This document shows, piece after piece, positions 1-7,190 of a stretch of DNA of 34,302 bases. The notes under the pieces are model-generated. The model saw nothing but the letters and a program-made list of their open reading frames with translations. It did no database searches and was not told where the DNA came from. Each line of letters opens with the position of its first letter. The stretch's first letter is position 1. Source of the DNA: a virus; the IMG/VR virus record IMGVR_UViG_3300027792_000044, positions 1 to 34,302 of that record; one strand, written 5' to 3'. The translations under genes were made by a program, and so were the position numbers.

Positions 1-366
1 CATATAAAAATATGTTTTTCCTGATAATGATTTTGCCTTATTATGTATTAATTTTTTTAAACTATATCCATAGTTATATAAACATCTTATCTCTTCTATT
101 GAGGCTTCTAATTCTACTTTTAATCTGTATTTTTTTGAGAAAAAATATAAAAGAAAAAACACCAATGGAGAATAAAATCTTTTTGTTTGTTGTTTTACAT
201 GAACATTCTCATGTACTATAAATGCCTGTTGTTGGTCAGACCCATATGATTTATATATATTCTTATTAATATATATCTTATTCAATATAGTTACTCCAAC
301 AGCACCATATCTAAATAGAATAAAATTACTATCTTTATAAATTATTTTTGGTTTTGAAATATTCAT
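1..366 (-). CDS. Truncated HExxH putative zinc metalloprotein, C-terminus beyond the window
   Basis: An open frame of 122 codons starts at the ATG at 364-366 and runs off the left edge without a stop. It overlaps the end of the upstream T5orf172 gene by 32 bases. Residues 52-56 are H-E-N-V-H, followed by V-K-Q-Q, and an acidic E-L-E-A cluster lies at 85-88. HExxH followed about 30 residues later by Glu is the usual zinc site of gluzincin-type peptidases, and small phage proteins of this layout are known. A hydrophobic stretch at about 66-77 separates the two elements. Reading the same DNA on the plus strand gives only a low-complexity hydrophobic frame, which I take as a shadow. The metal-site motif is seen directly; peptidase activity is inference and the missing C-terminus limits the call. 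Confidence 0.7.
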   Translation of the reverse strand, partial: MNISKPKIIYKDSNFILFRYGAVGVTILNKIYINKNIYKSYGSDQQQAFIVHENVHVKQQTKRFYSPLVFFLLYFFSKKYRLKVELEASIEEIRCLYNYGYSLKKLIHNKAKSLSGKTYFYM

Positions 367-625
367 TTATTTTATTAACCATTTCTTGAACTTCATTATT
401 AGTTATATCTCCTTCAAACCATTCTTTAGAGTTTAAGCATTTTTTATAATTATATTTTAACAATTCATAATGAACTGCTTTTTCACATTTTTTATCAACT
501 ATCTTAAATATACCAGAAACTTTTGCGGTTAAATTATGTGTTTTATAAGAACTAAATCTTTTTTTATAATTAGAAGTATATCCAACCTTAAAACGGTTAG
601 GCTCTTTAATTAAATATAAATGCAT
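335..625 (-). CDS. T5orf172/MUG113-type (GIY-YIG-like) small protein
   Basis: A 96-residue protein beginning M-H-L-Y-L-I-K. It has the family's early F-K-V-G-Y-T-S motif (about residues 12-18) followed by a K-R-F-x-x-Y segment, a central E-K-A-V-H and a late E-W-F-E-G. This is the usual pattern of the T5orf172/MUG113 domain, a compact branch of the GIY-YIG nuclease superfamily common in large phages. Nuclease activity has rarely been shown for stand-alone members, so the biochemical role is open. The start codon overlaps the stop of the 59-codon membrane gene (TAATG), which suggests translational coupling. The gene belongs to the minus-strand group that also holds the ribonucleotide reductase. 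Confidence 0.75.
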   Translation of the reverse strand: MHLYLIKEPNRFKVGYTSNYKKRFSSYKTHNLTAKVSGIFKIVDKKCEKAVHYELLKYNYKKCLNSKEWFEGDITNNEVQEMVNKINEYFKTKNNL

Positions 626-804
626 TACGAATTTAACATTGTTTCTACATCAGTAAATACAAGCGCCAAAACTACCATAATAAATATTGGGGCCCAAAAT
701 AAATTAATTAAAAGCAATAATAAAAACTCCTTTATAGTTAAATATGGAGTTTTTACCAAAGAATAAACAAAAAACAAAAAACTAATTATTAAATATACAA
801 TCAT
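625..804 (-). CDS. Small hydrophobic membrane protein, 59 aa
   Basis: A 59-codon frame from ATG at 802-804 to TAA at 625-627. The stop overlaps the start of the next gene by one base. Two hydrophobic stretches (about residues 2-17 and 27-50) with a short polar loop between them predict a two-pass inner-membrane protein. The upstream sequence has only a weak purine-rich ribosome site (GGTGATGG). No family is recognised. Small phage membrane proteins can be holins, superinfection-exclusion factors or inhibitors of host envelope functions, but nothing here selects among these. The tight junction with its neighbour and good codon content support a real gene. Confidence 0.55.
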   Translation of the reverse strand: MIVYLIISFLFFVYSLVKTPYLTIKEFLLLLLINLFWAPIFIMVVLALVFTDVETMLNS

Positions 805-814
805 ATCATTACCA

Positions 815-883
815 TCACCATCTTATCATAGAATAAATAAAAAACAAAAAAACCATTCCTAAGTACGCAATTATATTAAACAT
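815..883 (-). CDS. Very small membrane peptide, 22 aa
   Basis: A 22-codon frame starting at 881-883, ten bases downstream of a clear AGGAG (894-898 on the complementary strand) and ending in TGA at 815-817. The peptide is one hydrophobic helix (M-F-N-I-I-A-Y-L-G-M...) ending in R-W. It sits between the reductase and the 59-residue membrane gene. The strong ribosome site with no other start nearby is the main argument that it is translated. It could be a single-pass membrane peptide or a leader for the gene behind it; the function is unknown. Confidence 0.4.
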   Translation of the reverse strand: MFNIIAYLGMVFLFFIYSMIRW

Positions 884-911
884 TTTAATCAATCTCCTAT
901 TATTATTTTTT

Positions 912-3365
912 TTAACCACATTTACTCATACCACAAGACATACAAACAAAACAACCTTCATTAAATCTTAATTCACCGCCACAAGAAGAACATTTTTCTT
1001 TAACAACAGCGTCATCAGGAATATATTTTTTAATAGAACGTAAAATAGATTTTGAAAAATCAACTATGGTTCCTTTAGATTTACTTAATTGTTGTGCTAA
1101 AAATTCCATAGGAACTCCATGCCTTAAACTTGTAGAAATCAATCGGGTTAATGCTTCATGATTTTCATTTTCAAATATCTTTGTTACATCTTTTATAATG
1201 GTTTCTCCTTCATATTCAAATGAATATATTCCCTTAGTTTGTTTTGTTAAAGTTCCTGTATCTATTTTAGATGGAATATCAACTAATACAACTTTACCAG
1301 CAAAAACTTCATATGGATGTCCTTTATATAATCCAACAAATACAATCCATTTATCACCCTTAACTGTAATTCTATGCACATGACATGGAATAGATTTAGG
1401 CCTCTTTGGTGCATTACGTTCTATAATATGCCCATTACCATTTAATGGAGCAACAGATAAAACAGATGTCATAGTTCCAGCTCGATATGTTGTAAAACCT
1501 TTAATATATTTAGTATTATAAGCTTTCAAATATATCTCCTTAAAATCTTCAAAAGATATATTATAAACACAATTAATTGTTTTACTTATACTTGCATCAA
1601 TATATTTAGCAAATATTGCCATAGTATCTATATGTTCATCAATACTTAAATCTTGTGCTGTTTTTGTAAATACTTCAACATTAACATTTTCGGTATCATT
1701 ATTAATTAATGAATAATCAAATATTAATTCTTCTTTTGTCAAGCCTCTATTGCGGTCTATTTTGTAAATTGTATTATTAAATTCTTTTCTTAAAATCCAT
1801 TCATCGCCTTCCATTACCCATTTCCATTTATCATGATTACAATCATATTTTTGATTATCCCAAGATATATTTGTTGGTAATATTAAACCTTCTGGTATGT
1901 TTGACTCTATAATTGTTCTTATATATGAAGAATGAAATATTGGTTCTAATCCACCAGAAACACAATTAGCAAAAATACTACTGTTGCCTGTTGGTGCTAT
2001 TGTTGTTAAATGTGAATTTCTTATTCCGTTTTTTTTAATTAGGTCTATTGTTTTTTTATTTAGTGCAGTTTTTATAAATAAAGAATTCAAATATAACTCT
2101 TCATTATAATCCTTAAAACTGCCTTTTTCTTTTGCTAAATTTGCCGAAGCTTCATATAAAGCATTTGTTACTGTACTACATAACATATCTGTAAAATCTA
2201 AAGCTTCCTTTGAACCATATGCCATCTTTAACATATAAAGCATAGAAGCATAACCCATATATCCTATACCAACTCTTCTTGTTTTAAGTGCTTTTTCTTT
2301 TTGAGCGGGTAATGGATAATTAGTTAAATCAATTATAGCATCTTGAAATCTTACTATATGTGGAATATCTTTTAACAATTGATTAAAATCAAAAGAATTA
2401 TTATTAACATATTGAGTTAAATTAATTGAACCTAAACAACATGAACCATCAATAGGCAAAGGTTCTTCAGCACATGGATTGGCTGCAGATAAATATTCAC
2501 AATAATATAAATTATTTAATTTATTTATTCTATCTATAAACAAAACACCAGGTTCATTTCTATTATAAGTAGATGTCATTATCAAATCCCATAATTCATT
2601 TGCGTTTTTATATTCTTTATATATCGTTACGGGATATGATTTATCTATCCATTTTTTTATATTACCATCCCATTCATCATTATATTTTTCAAATGAAGTA
2701 GATGGGAACATTAATGTCCATGGTTTATTATTTATAACAGCATTTATAAATTCATCTGTAATTAAGACAGACATATTAAATTTTGTTAAATTACCTGGGT
2801 TTTGTTTTGCTGTAATAAATTCTTCTATTCCGGGATGCCAACAACTCATAGAAACAAGCATTGCACCTTTTCTAATTTTATTCTTTCCTTTATTGTCTTT
2901 TTTCTTTAGGTCAGAACCTTTTGTTATAACAGAAGAAGATGTATCCCATAGTTTTAATATTTCTACCGTTCCAGGGCTTTCTACACCAATACCACCTATA
3001 TAAGCGCCGCGGGGTCTTAAAACATCACAACAAAATCCATAACCACCTTCGGACTTTAATATTTTCGCTTGTCTTTTTAATTCATCATAAATGCTATCAA
3101 TACTATCTTGATGAGTACCCTTAAAACCAGATACATAACAGTTCATTAGGGTTGTACCTTTTAGGTTTGTTCCTGCGTTGGATAATATTCTTCCGCCGGG
3201 AATATATTTGAAACTTGATAATATATCATAATATATATCTTTATATTCTTTTTCATTTTTAGAAACAAAATTAGCAACACGACGAAATGTATCTTCTGGT
3301 GTATTATCTGTTTCCCATTTATATGTATTTTCCCAAACTTCTTTAGCTATTTTCTGTTGAAACAT
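912..3365 (-). CDS. nrdJ: Class II adenosylcobalamin-dependent ribonucleotide reductase
   Basis: An 817-residue protein that reduces ribonucleotides to deoxyribonucleotides for phage DNA synthesis. Visible family features are: C76 in L-M-N-C-Y as first redox cysteine; S-E-G-G-Y-G-F near 105-111; the active-site loop N296-P-C298-A-E300 with the thiyl cysteine and its Asn/Glu partners; the second redox cysteine in G-S-C-C-L-G-S-I-N-L (309-310); and H-L-T-T-I-A-P-T-G-N. The C-terminus ends in a four-cysteine C-S-S-C...C-M-S-C ribbon with a final C-G, typical of NrdJ and not of NrdA. No small radical subunit gene adjoins it, consistent with B12 chemistry. T4 itself uses a class Ia enzyme, so this is a different solution and depends on host cobalamin. 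The downstream kinase-like gene (3374) begins the same nucleotide-metabolism group. Confidence 0.93.
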   Translation of the reverse strand: MFQQKIAKEVWENTYKWETDNTPEDTFRRVANFVSKNEKEYKDIYYDILSSFKYIPGGRILSNAGTNLKGTTLMNCYVSGFKGTHQDSIDSIYDELKRQAKILKSEGGYGFCCDVLRPRGAYIGGIGVESPGTVEILKLWDTSSSVITKGSDLKKKDNKGKNKIRKGAMLVSMSCWHPGIEEFITAKQNPGNLTKFNMSVLITDEFINAVINNKPWTLMFPSTSFEKYNDEWDGNIKKWIDKSYPVTIYKEYKNANELWDLIMTSTYNRNEPGVLFIDRINKLNNLYYCEYLSAANPCAEEPLPIDGSCCLGSINLTQYVNNNSFDFNQLLKDIPHIVRFQDAIIDLTNYPLPAQKEKALKTRRVGIGYMGYASMLYMLKMAYGSKEALDFTDMLCSTVTNALYEASANLAKEKGSFKDYNEELYLNSLFIKTALNKKTIDLIKKNGIRNSHLTTIAPTGNSSIFANCVSGGLEPIFHSSYIRTIIESNIPEGLILPTNISWDNQKYDCNHDKWKWVMEGDEWILRKEFNNTIYKIDRNRGLTKEELIFDYSLINNDTENVNVEVFTKTAQDLSIDEHIDTMAIFAKYIDASISKTINCVYNISFEDFKEIYLKAYNTKYIKGFTTYRAGTMTSVLSVAPLNGNGHIIERNAPKRPKSIPCHVHRITVKGDKWIVFVGLYKGHPYEVFAGKVVLVDIPSKIDTGTLTKQTKGIYSFEYEGETIIKDVTKIFENENHEALTRLISTSLRHGVPMEFLAQQLSKSKGTIVDFSKSILRSIKKYIPDDAVVKEKCSSCGGELRFNEGCFVCMSCGMSKCG

Positions 3366-3373
3366 ATTTCCCT

Positions 3374-3871
3374 CTAATTATCAACATTTAACAAAACATC
3401 ATAATGTACATCTTCAAAAACTTTTTTATCATGGTATATTCTATCTTTTATTTGTTTTTCAGAATCTCCACGTATCCGCATCCTTTCGGCACAAGTTCTT
3501 TCTGAGGCATGTAAATATACTATTATTAATTCTCTCTTAATTAATCCTTTTTCTTTTGCCTTTAATAAATCGTTAATACCTTTGGGGTCTATTATATAGA
3601 CATGATTATTTTCATCGTTTATATCACTGTAAGTTGTCCAATAAAAATTATTATCAAACTTAGTCCATGCGGCTACAATATCATTAAAGATTTTATTATT
3701 AAATAATTGATTCCACACTTCCATTGATACAAATTTATGTTCTATTCCGTCTTTTTCTTTTGTTCTGATTTTTCTGGTCGTATAACTAACTAATGGAGTT
3801 AAACGAAATGTATCTATCAGATAGTTTTTTCCGCTACCACTTTTTCCAACTAACAAAATCAATGGCTTCAT
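3374..3871 (-). CDS. Guanylate-kinase-like (d)NMP kinase
   Basis: A 165-residue P-loop protein with G-K-S-G-S-G-K at 9-15. At 29-48 it has the guanylate-kinase NMP-binding pattern S-Y-T-T-R-K-I-R...D-G-I-E-H-K-F-V-S. A lid-like R-M-R-I-R-G-D-S segment lies near 132-139. Guanylate kinases transfer phosphate from ATP to GMP/dGMP. The length is a little shorter than the usual 190-205 residues, mainly after the lid. It lies nine bases upstream of the reductase, so both probably serve dNTP supply. T4 gene 1 is a broader deoxynucleotide kinase, but the motif order here looks more like Gmk. Substrate specificity cannot be read from sequence alone. Confidence 0.75.
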   Translation of the reverse strand: MKPLILLVGKSGSGKNYLIDTFRLTPLVSYTTRKIRTKEKDGIEHKFVSMEVWNQLFNNKIFNDIVAAWTKFDNNFYWTTYSDINDENNHVYIIDPKGINDLLKAKEKGLIKRELIIVYLHASERTCAERMRIRGDSEKQIKDRIYHDKKVFEDVHYDVLLNVDN

Positions 3872-3881
3872 ATTTTTTCCT

Positions 3882-4406
3882 TTATGGTAATATTAAAATA
3901 TTGTTAAGTATTATTCCATTATTTTCACTATATAATATATAATTTGATAATTTTATTTCTCTGGTAGGATTATTATCTTCTGAATCTAATATGCTATCAT
4001 ACAAAAATACTTCTTTTACTTCTGCAATACAATAGTCATCTGTAATTTCATCATAACATAAAATTGAATCGTATTCTTGAATATCTTCAAATTTAGAAAC
4101 AATATATTTATCTTCGTCTTCATCATATATTAAAAAATTACATGAGTTATTTAAGTCTTGAAATATAAGAGAACCTAATGTTGTTGATAAAATTTTTATT
4201 ATTATCTCATCAAAGTTTTTTATTTCTTTTTTGGGTATCATTTTTGTTTCTAAATTTTCAACAAGAAAATTTATACTATAGTTTGACAAATCAATGTTAA
4301 ATTTTTTAACCAGATTTCCTTTGCGGTTTTCATTTTCAAAAACTATATTTTTATTTTCACCTACAGTTTCCGTTCCATCATTTGTTCTAATCATTAAAGT
4401 TTTCAT
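3882..4406 (-). CDS. Unknown protein, possible Hint-like fold
   Basis: A 174-residue acidic protein of no family I recognise with certainty. The C-terminal half runs Y-D-S-I-L-C-Y-D-E...C-I-A-E-V-K-E-V-F, then L-S-N-Y-I-L-Y-S-E-N-N-G-I-I-L-N-N-I-L-I. The order 'D-x-I/V-x-x-Y-D, then V-x-x-V, then Y-x-L, then G-x-x-x-N-x-I-L-I' resembles Hint (intein/hedgehog) folds and the Hint-like domains of some phage structural proteins. The N-terminal catalytic Cys/Ser and the terminal His-Asn of active inteins are not evident. The similarity is therefore only suggestive, and a plain beta-rich protein is the alternative. It sits between two metabolic or unknown genes, with a 10-base gap to the kinase. 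Confidence 0.55.
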   Translation of the reverse strand: MKTLMIRTNDGTETVGENKNIVFENENRKGNLVKKFNIDLSNYSINFLVENLETKMIPKKEIKNFDEIIIKILSTTLGSLIFQDLNNSCNFLIYDEDEDKYIVSKFEDIQEYDSILCYDEITDDYCIAEVKEVFLYDSILDSEDNNPTREIKLSNYILYSENNGIILNNILILP

Positions 4407-4414
4407 AAATTCTC

Positions 4415-4762
4415 CTATAAAACGAAATCATCCTTGAGCTGTTTCTTAAAAAACGAAAATAACTTTTTATTTTTTTTAACTTGATTCCGATACTCATATA
4501 ATTCTTTTCTTTGTATAATATCATTTGCAAAATCTGCATCTAAATTATTATAATACTTTTCAAAACACTTACTGCTTGCTAAAAAAATCTTAGGTGCAAC
4601 ATATAAATATTTATAAGTTTCACTTGCAAATGCATTTTTATTATAATTCAAAAATGTTATAAACTTATAATTTATATCTTTTTCTTTACAAAACTTTTTT
4701 ACCATTTTATCAAACTTATTATATTGTTTCATATAATAATTATTTAATATCATCTCTTCCAT
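4415..4762 (-). CDS. Hypothetical basic protein, 115 aa
   Basis: An unrecognised lysine-, tyrosine- and phenylalanine-rich protein, predicted mostly helical. It starts M-E-E-M-I-L-N-N and ends in a very basic segment (V-K-K-N-K-K-L-F-S-F-F-K-K-Q-L-K) before D-D-F-V-L. No signal peptide, membrane segment or catalytic motif is visible. An AAAGGAAA ribosome site lies just upstream of the ATG, and the gap to the next gene (3882-4406) is eight bases, so the two are probably co-translated. It is the first gene after the two-component pair. The basic tail could bind nucleic acid, but that is a guess. Confidence 0.6.
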   Translation of the reverse strand: MEEMILNNYYMKQYNKFDKMVKKFCKEKDINYKFITFLNYNKNAFASETYKYLYVAPKIFLASSKCFEKYYNNLDADFANDIIQRKELYEYRNQVKKNKKLFSFFKKQLKDDFVL

Positions 4763-4780
4763 AGTATTTCCTTTAATTTT

Positions 4781-4805
4781 TATTTATAATTATATAATAT
4801 TTATA
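4781..4805 (-). promoter_or_regulatory. Two TATAAATA boxes upstream of the 4415-4762 gene
   Basis: On the minus strand the octamer TATAAATA, the T4 late promoter consensus, occurs at 4805-4798 and again at 4788-4781, some 18-40 bases ahead of the start at 4762. In a sequence this AT-rich the octamer occurs often by chance, and the genes behind it (kinase, reductase) are not of late type. This is a weak call. Confidence 0.25.
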
Positions 4806-4815
4806 ACCCGTTTAT

Positions 4816-5808
4816 CTATGAAAAATTAAAATTATTATCAATTTTATTAATTATTGGTATTGCAAATTTTACAGCTTCTTCGTTATATAATATGTTTTTA
4901 TTACTATCAAGTTCCATTATTACTTCTTCTTTAAGACCTCTTTCTTTATATGGACGTGGCATAAACATTGCTTCGGCAACATCGGCTACAGCAATTATTT
5001 GTGCTTCTAATAAAATTTCATTACCCTTTAATCCATATGGATAACCACTACCATTTAATCTTTCATGATGTTGTAATACAATATCTGCTATCGGCCATGG
5101 AAATTTAATATTTTTCAAAATTTCATAACCATTTACTACATGTGAATTTAATATTTCTCTTTCAGCTTTAGATAGTTTTTTTGTAGTTGTTAAAAATTCT
5201 CCAGGTATTGATATTTTTCCTATATCATGAACATAACCAGCATAATAAATACTTCGACATTGTTCTTTTGGTAAATGCATAAGTTCTGCAATTCTTGTTG
5301 CTAATCTGCTTACATGTTTTTGATGGCCAGCAGTATATGGATCTCTTTGTTCTGTAATATTAGCAATGGCAATAACTATATCATTAAACAAACTATTTTG
5401 ATCTTCTATTATTTTTCTCATTTTAGCACTTTCTTGATATTTTTGTAGGGCCAATTGTATTGTTAATATAAAAGTGTTATGATCTAATGGTTTTGTTAAA
5501 TATCCATATGGATTTGTTTTAATAATTTTATCTAATGTTGCAACATTTGAATATGCCGTCATAAATACAATTGGTATATCTTTATGTTTTGTAATTTCAT
5601 ATGCGGCATCAATTCCAGATACATTATCTATCAATCTTATATCCATTAATATTAAATCAATATCATTTGATAATGCACATTGTATAGCATCTTGTCCTGT
5701 GTTACATGGACCTATTATTTTATAATTTAATTTATTTAATATATTTCTTATTTCTAGTTGTGTTACTGCTTCATCTTCAACTAATAATATTTTTATTTCT
5801 TTATTCAT
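4816..5808 (-). CDS. Response regulator: receiver + HD-GYP c-di-GMP phosphodiesterase
   Basis: A 330-residue, two-domain protein. The receiver (1-125) is complete: acidic pair E11-D12, phosphoacceptor D56 in L-I-L-M-D-I-R, T84 and K106 in Y-L-T-K-P-L. The HD-GYP domain (about 140-325) has H165, the H194-D195 pair in V-H-D-I-G-K, H223, the H247-H248 pair, G-S-G-Y-P (253-257) and D276 in A-V-A-D-V-A-E-A-M. These are the metal- and substrate-binding residues of active HD-GYP enzymes, which cleave cyclic di-GMP to GMP (some members act on cGAMP-type dinucleotides). It has no DNA-binding domain, so output is enzymatic. It overlaps the histidine kinase gene by eight bases, a strong sign of a cognate pair. 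Nothing looks truncated or decayed. Base composition resembles its neighbours. Confidence 0.93.
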   Translation of the reverse strand: MNKEIKILLVEDEAVTQLEIRNILNKLNYKIIGPCNTGQDAIQCALSNDIDLILMDIRLIDNVSGIDAAYEITKHKDIPIVFMTAYSNVATLDKIIKTNPYGYLTKPLDHNTFILTIQLALQKYQESAKMRKIIEDQNSLFNDIVIAIANITEQRDPYTAGHQKHVSRLATRIAELMHLPKEQCRSIYYAGYVHDIGKISIPGEFLTTTKKLSKAEREILNSHVVNGYEILKNIKFPWPIADIVLQHHERLNGSGYPYGLKGNEILLEAQIIAVADVAEAMFMPRPYKERGLKEEVIMELDSNKNILYNEEAVKFAIPIINKIDNNFNFS

Positions 5809-7021
5809 AGTTATTTTGCCATATAGGAAATGTTATTTTAATTTTCGTACCTTTATCTATTTTTATTTCAATATCATCTTGTAATTGTTGGGCTAAACTG
5901 GTAATTAATTTAAACCCTAAAGTTTTAATATTATTTATGTCCTTAATATCTATTGACTTAGGTAAACCAATACCATCATCTTTTACAGTTAAAACATAAT
6001 TACCATTATTACGATAAAAATCAATAACAATAACTCCCTTTTTCTTATTTATAAAAGCATGTTCAATTGAATTTGAAATAAGTTCATTTAATATTAATGT
6101 AATTGGTACTGCTTGGTTTATATTTAATATTACATTTTTTTCTATATTCAATATAAAATCTATATTTAATTTTGGAGTTTTTAATGTTTCATATATTACA
6201 TTTATTAAACTTTTTAAGTGGTCTTCGACATTTATAGAATCTAATTTTTCTGATTTATATATTTTTTCATGTATAAGACTCATAGACTTAATTCTATTTT
6301 GTGTGTCTTTTAATATTGTTTTTACTCTTTTATTTTTTGTATTATCTAGTTGTAATGAAAATAAGCCAGATATAACAGATAAATTATTTTTAACTCTATG
6401 ATGCACCTCTTTTAATAATAATTCTTTTTCTTTATTTGATTGTTCCAATATATCTTTAATTTTTTTCCTTTTGGTTATATCTGCATAAACTATAATTATT
6501 TCATTTGTTAATAATTTAGATATATAAATCTCTACCCATTTATTATATTGATTATCTATATAATTAAAATTTAATATAGAGTTAGGTGTATTACAACAAT
6601 AAGTGTTATTTATAGCTAAAGATATTTCTTTTTTAAACCCTGGAAAAACATCTTCAAATTCTTTATTTAATATTTCATTTTCTTTTATCTTCCATAATGT
6701 CTCAGACATGTTATTAAATCCTACAATAATATTCTTATTGTCTTTTTTTTGTAAAACCATTATAGCAACATTTACATCCTTAAATAAATTATAATATACT
6801 TTTTTACTTGTTTTAACATATTGTATTAATAAATAAAAAATATAACTAAAAATAGCTATAAATAAAATACTAATTATTCTTTCTATATTTTCATGTAATT
6901 CAATATTATTAACAAAAAAATGTTTATCAAAATAAATATCTAAAAAATAAAATACTATAGAAAAAAAAGATACATATAAAGAAAATATGTATTTATAAAA
7001 TCTTTGATAAAATGATGACAT
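5801..7021 (-). CDS. Membrane PAS sensor histidine kinase (HisKA_2 type)
   Basis: A 406-residue kinase. Two membrane helices (about 11-30 and 49-68) enclose a short loop of under 20 residues, so there is no large extracellular sensor. A PAS domain follows (about 76-185), then the HisKA_2 phosphoacceptor box E-V-H-H-R-V-K-N-N-L (205-214). The ATPase domain has N-E-L-I-S-N-S-I-E-H-A-F (N box, N317), D-D-G-I-G-L-P (348-354) and T-L-G-F (367-370). All catalytic motifs are intact. Its stop overlaps the start of the receiver/HD-GYP gene, so it should phosphorylate that regulator. An AGGTGG ribosome site sits just upstream of the ATG, in the divergent region shared with the Mre11-like gene. The signal sensed is unknown. 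HisKA_2 kinases of this layout are bacterial, so acquisition from a host is likely. Confidence 0.93.
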   Translation of the reverse strand: MSSFYQRFYKYIFSLYVSFFSIVFYFLDIYFDKHFFVNNIELHENIERIISILFIAIFSYIFYLLIQYVKTSKKVYYNLFKDVNVAIMVLQKKDNKNIIVGFNNMSETLWKIKENEILNKEFEDVFPGFKKEISLAINNTYCCNTPNSILNFNYIDNQYNKWVEIYISKLLTNEIIIVYADITKRKKIKDILEQSNKEKELLLKEVHHRVKNNLSVISGLFSLQLDNTKNKRVKTILKDTQNRIKSMSLIHEKIYKSEKLDSINVEDHLKSLINVIYETLKTPKLNIDFILNIEKNVILNINQAVPITLILNELISNSIEHAFINKKKGVIVIDFYRNNGNYVLTVKDDGIGLPKSIDIKDINNIKTLGFKLITSLAQQLQDDIEIKIDKGTKIKITFPIWQNNYE

Positions 7022-7190
7022 GTCTTAACCACCTAACCTTATGTGCTACAGTTTTATTTTATTTTTTTAGTTATTAAAACGTCTATTTTATTTTAGCTTT
7101 TTAAGAAAAAAATATGATTATTTATAGATATACTATGTCGATATTAAATATAATTTAATATTATTTCAAGAGTTTAGGGAGTAGTTTTAG
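7022..7190. promoter_or_regulatory. Divergent intergenic region between the two-component genes and recombination genes
   Basis: A gap of 169 bases separates the minus-strand histidine kinase from the plus-strand Mre11-like gene and must hold promoters for both directions. Each side has a good ribosome site (AGGTGG for the kinase, AGGGAG for the nuclease). A TATAGATA/TATACT element lies at 7123-7134 on the plus strand, but no convincing -35 partner is seen. The exact promoters cannot be fixed by eye. Confidence 0.5.

Noticed and set aside
12-221. Hydrophobic 69-codon plus-strand frame at the left edge
   Set aside because: The same DNA on the minus strand encodes a better protein with an HExxH motif that overlaps its neighbour properly. 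The plus frame has no ribosome site and looks like a shadow of it.
4816-7021. Two-component genes as host contamination
   Set aside because: They have the same AT-rich composition as their neighbours, share the divergent gap with the gp47-like gene and show no junction features. Contamination cannot be fully excluded without reads, but nothing in the sequence supports it.
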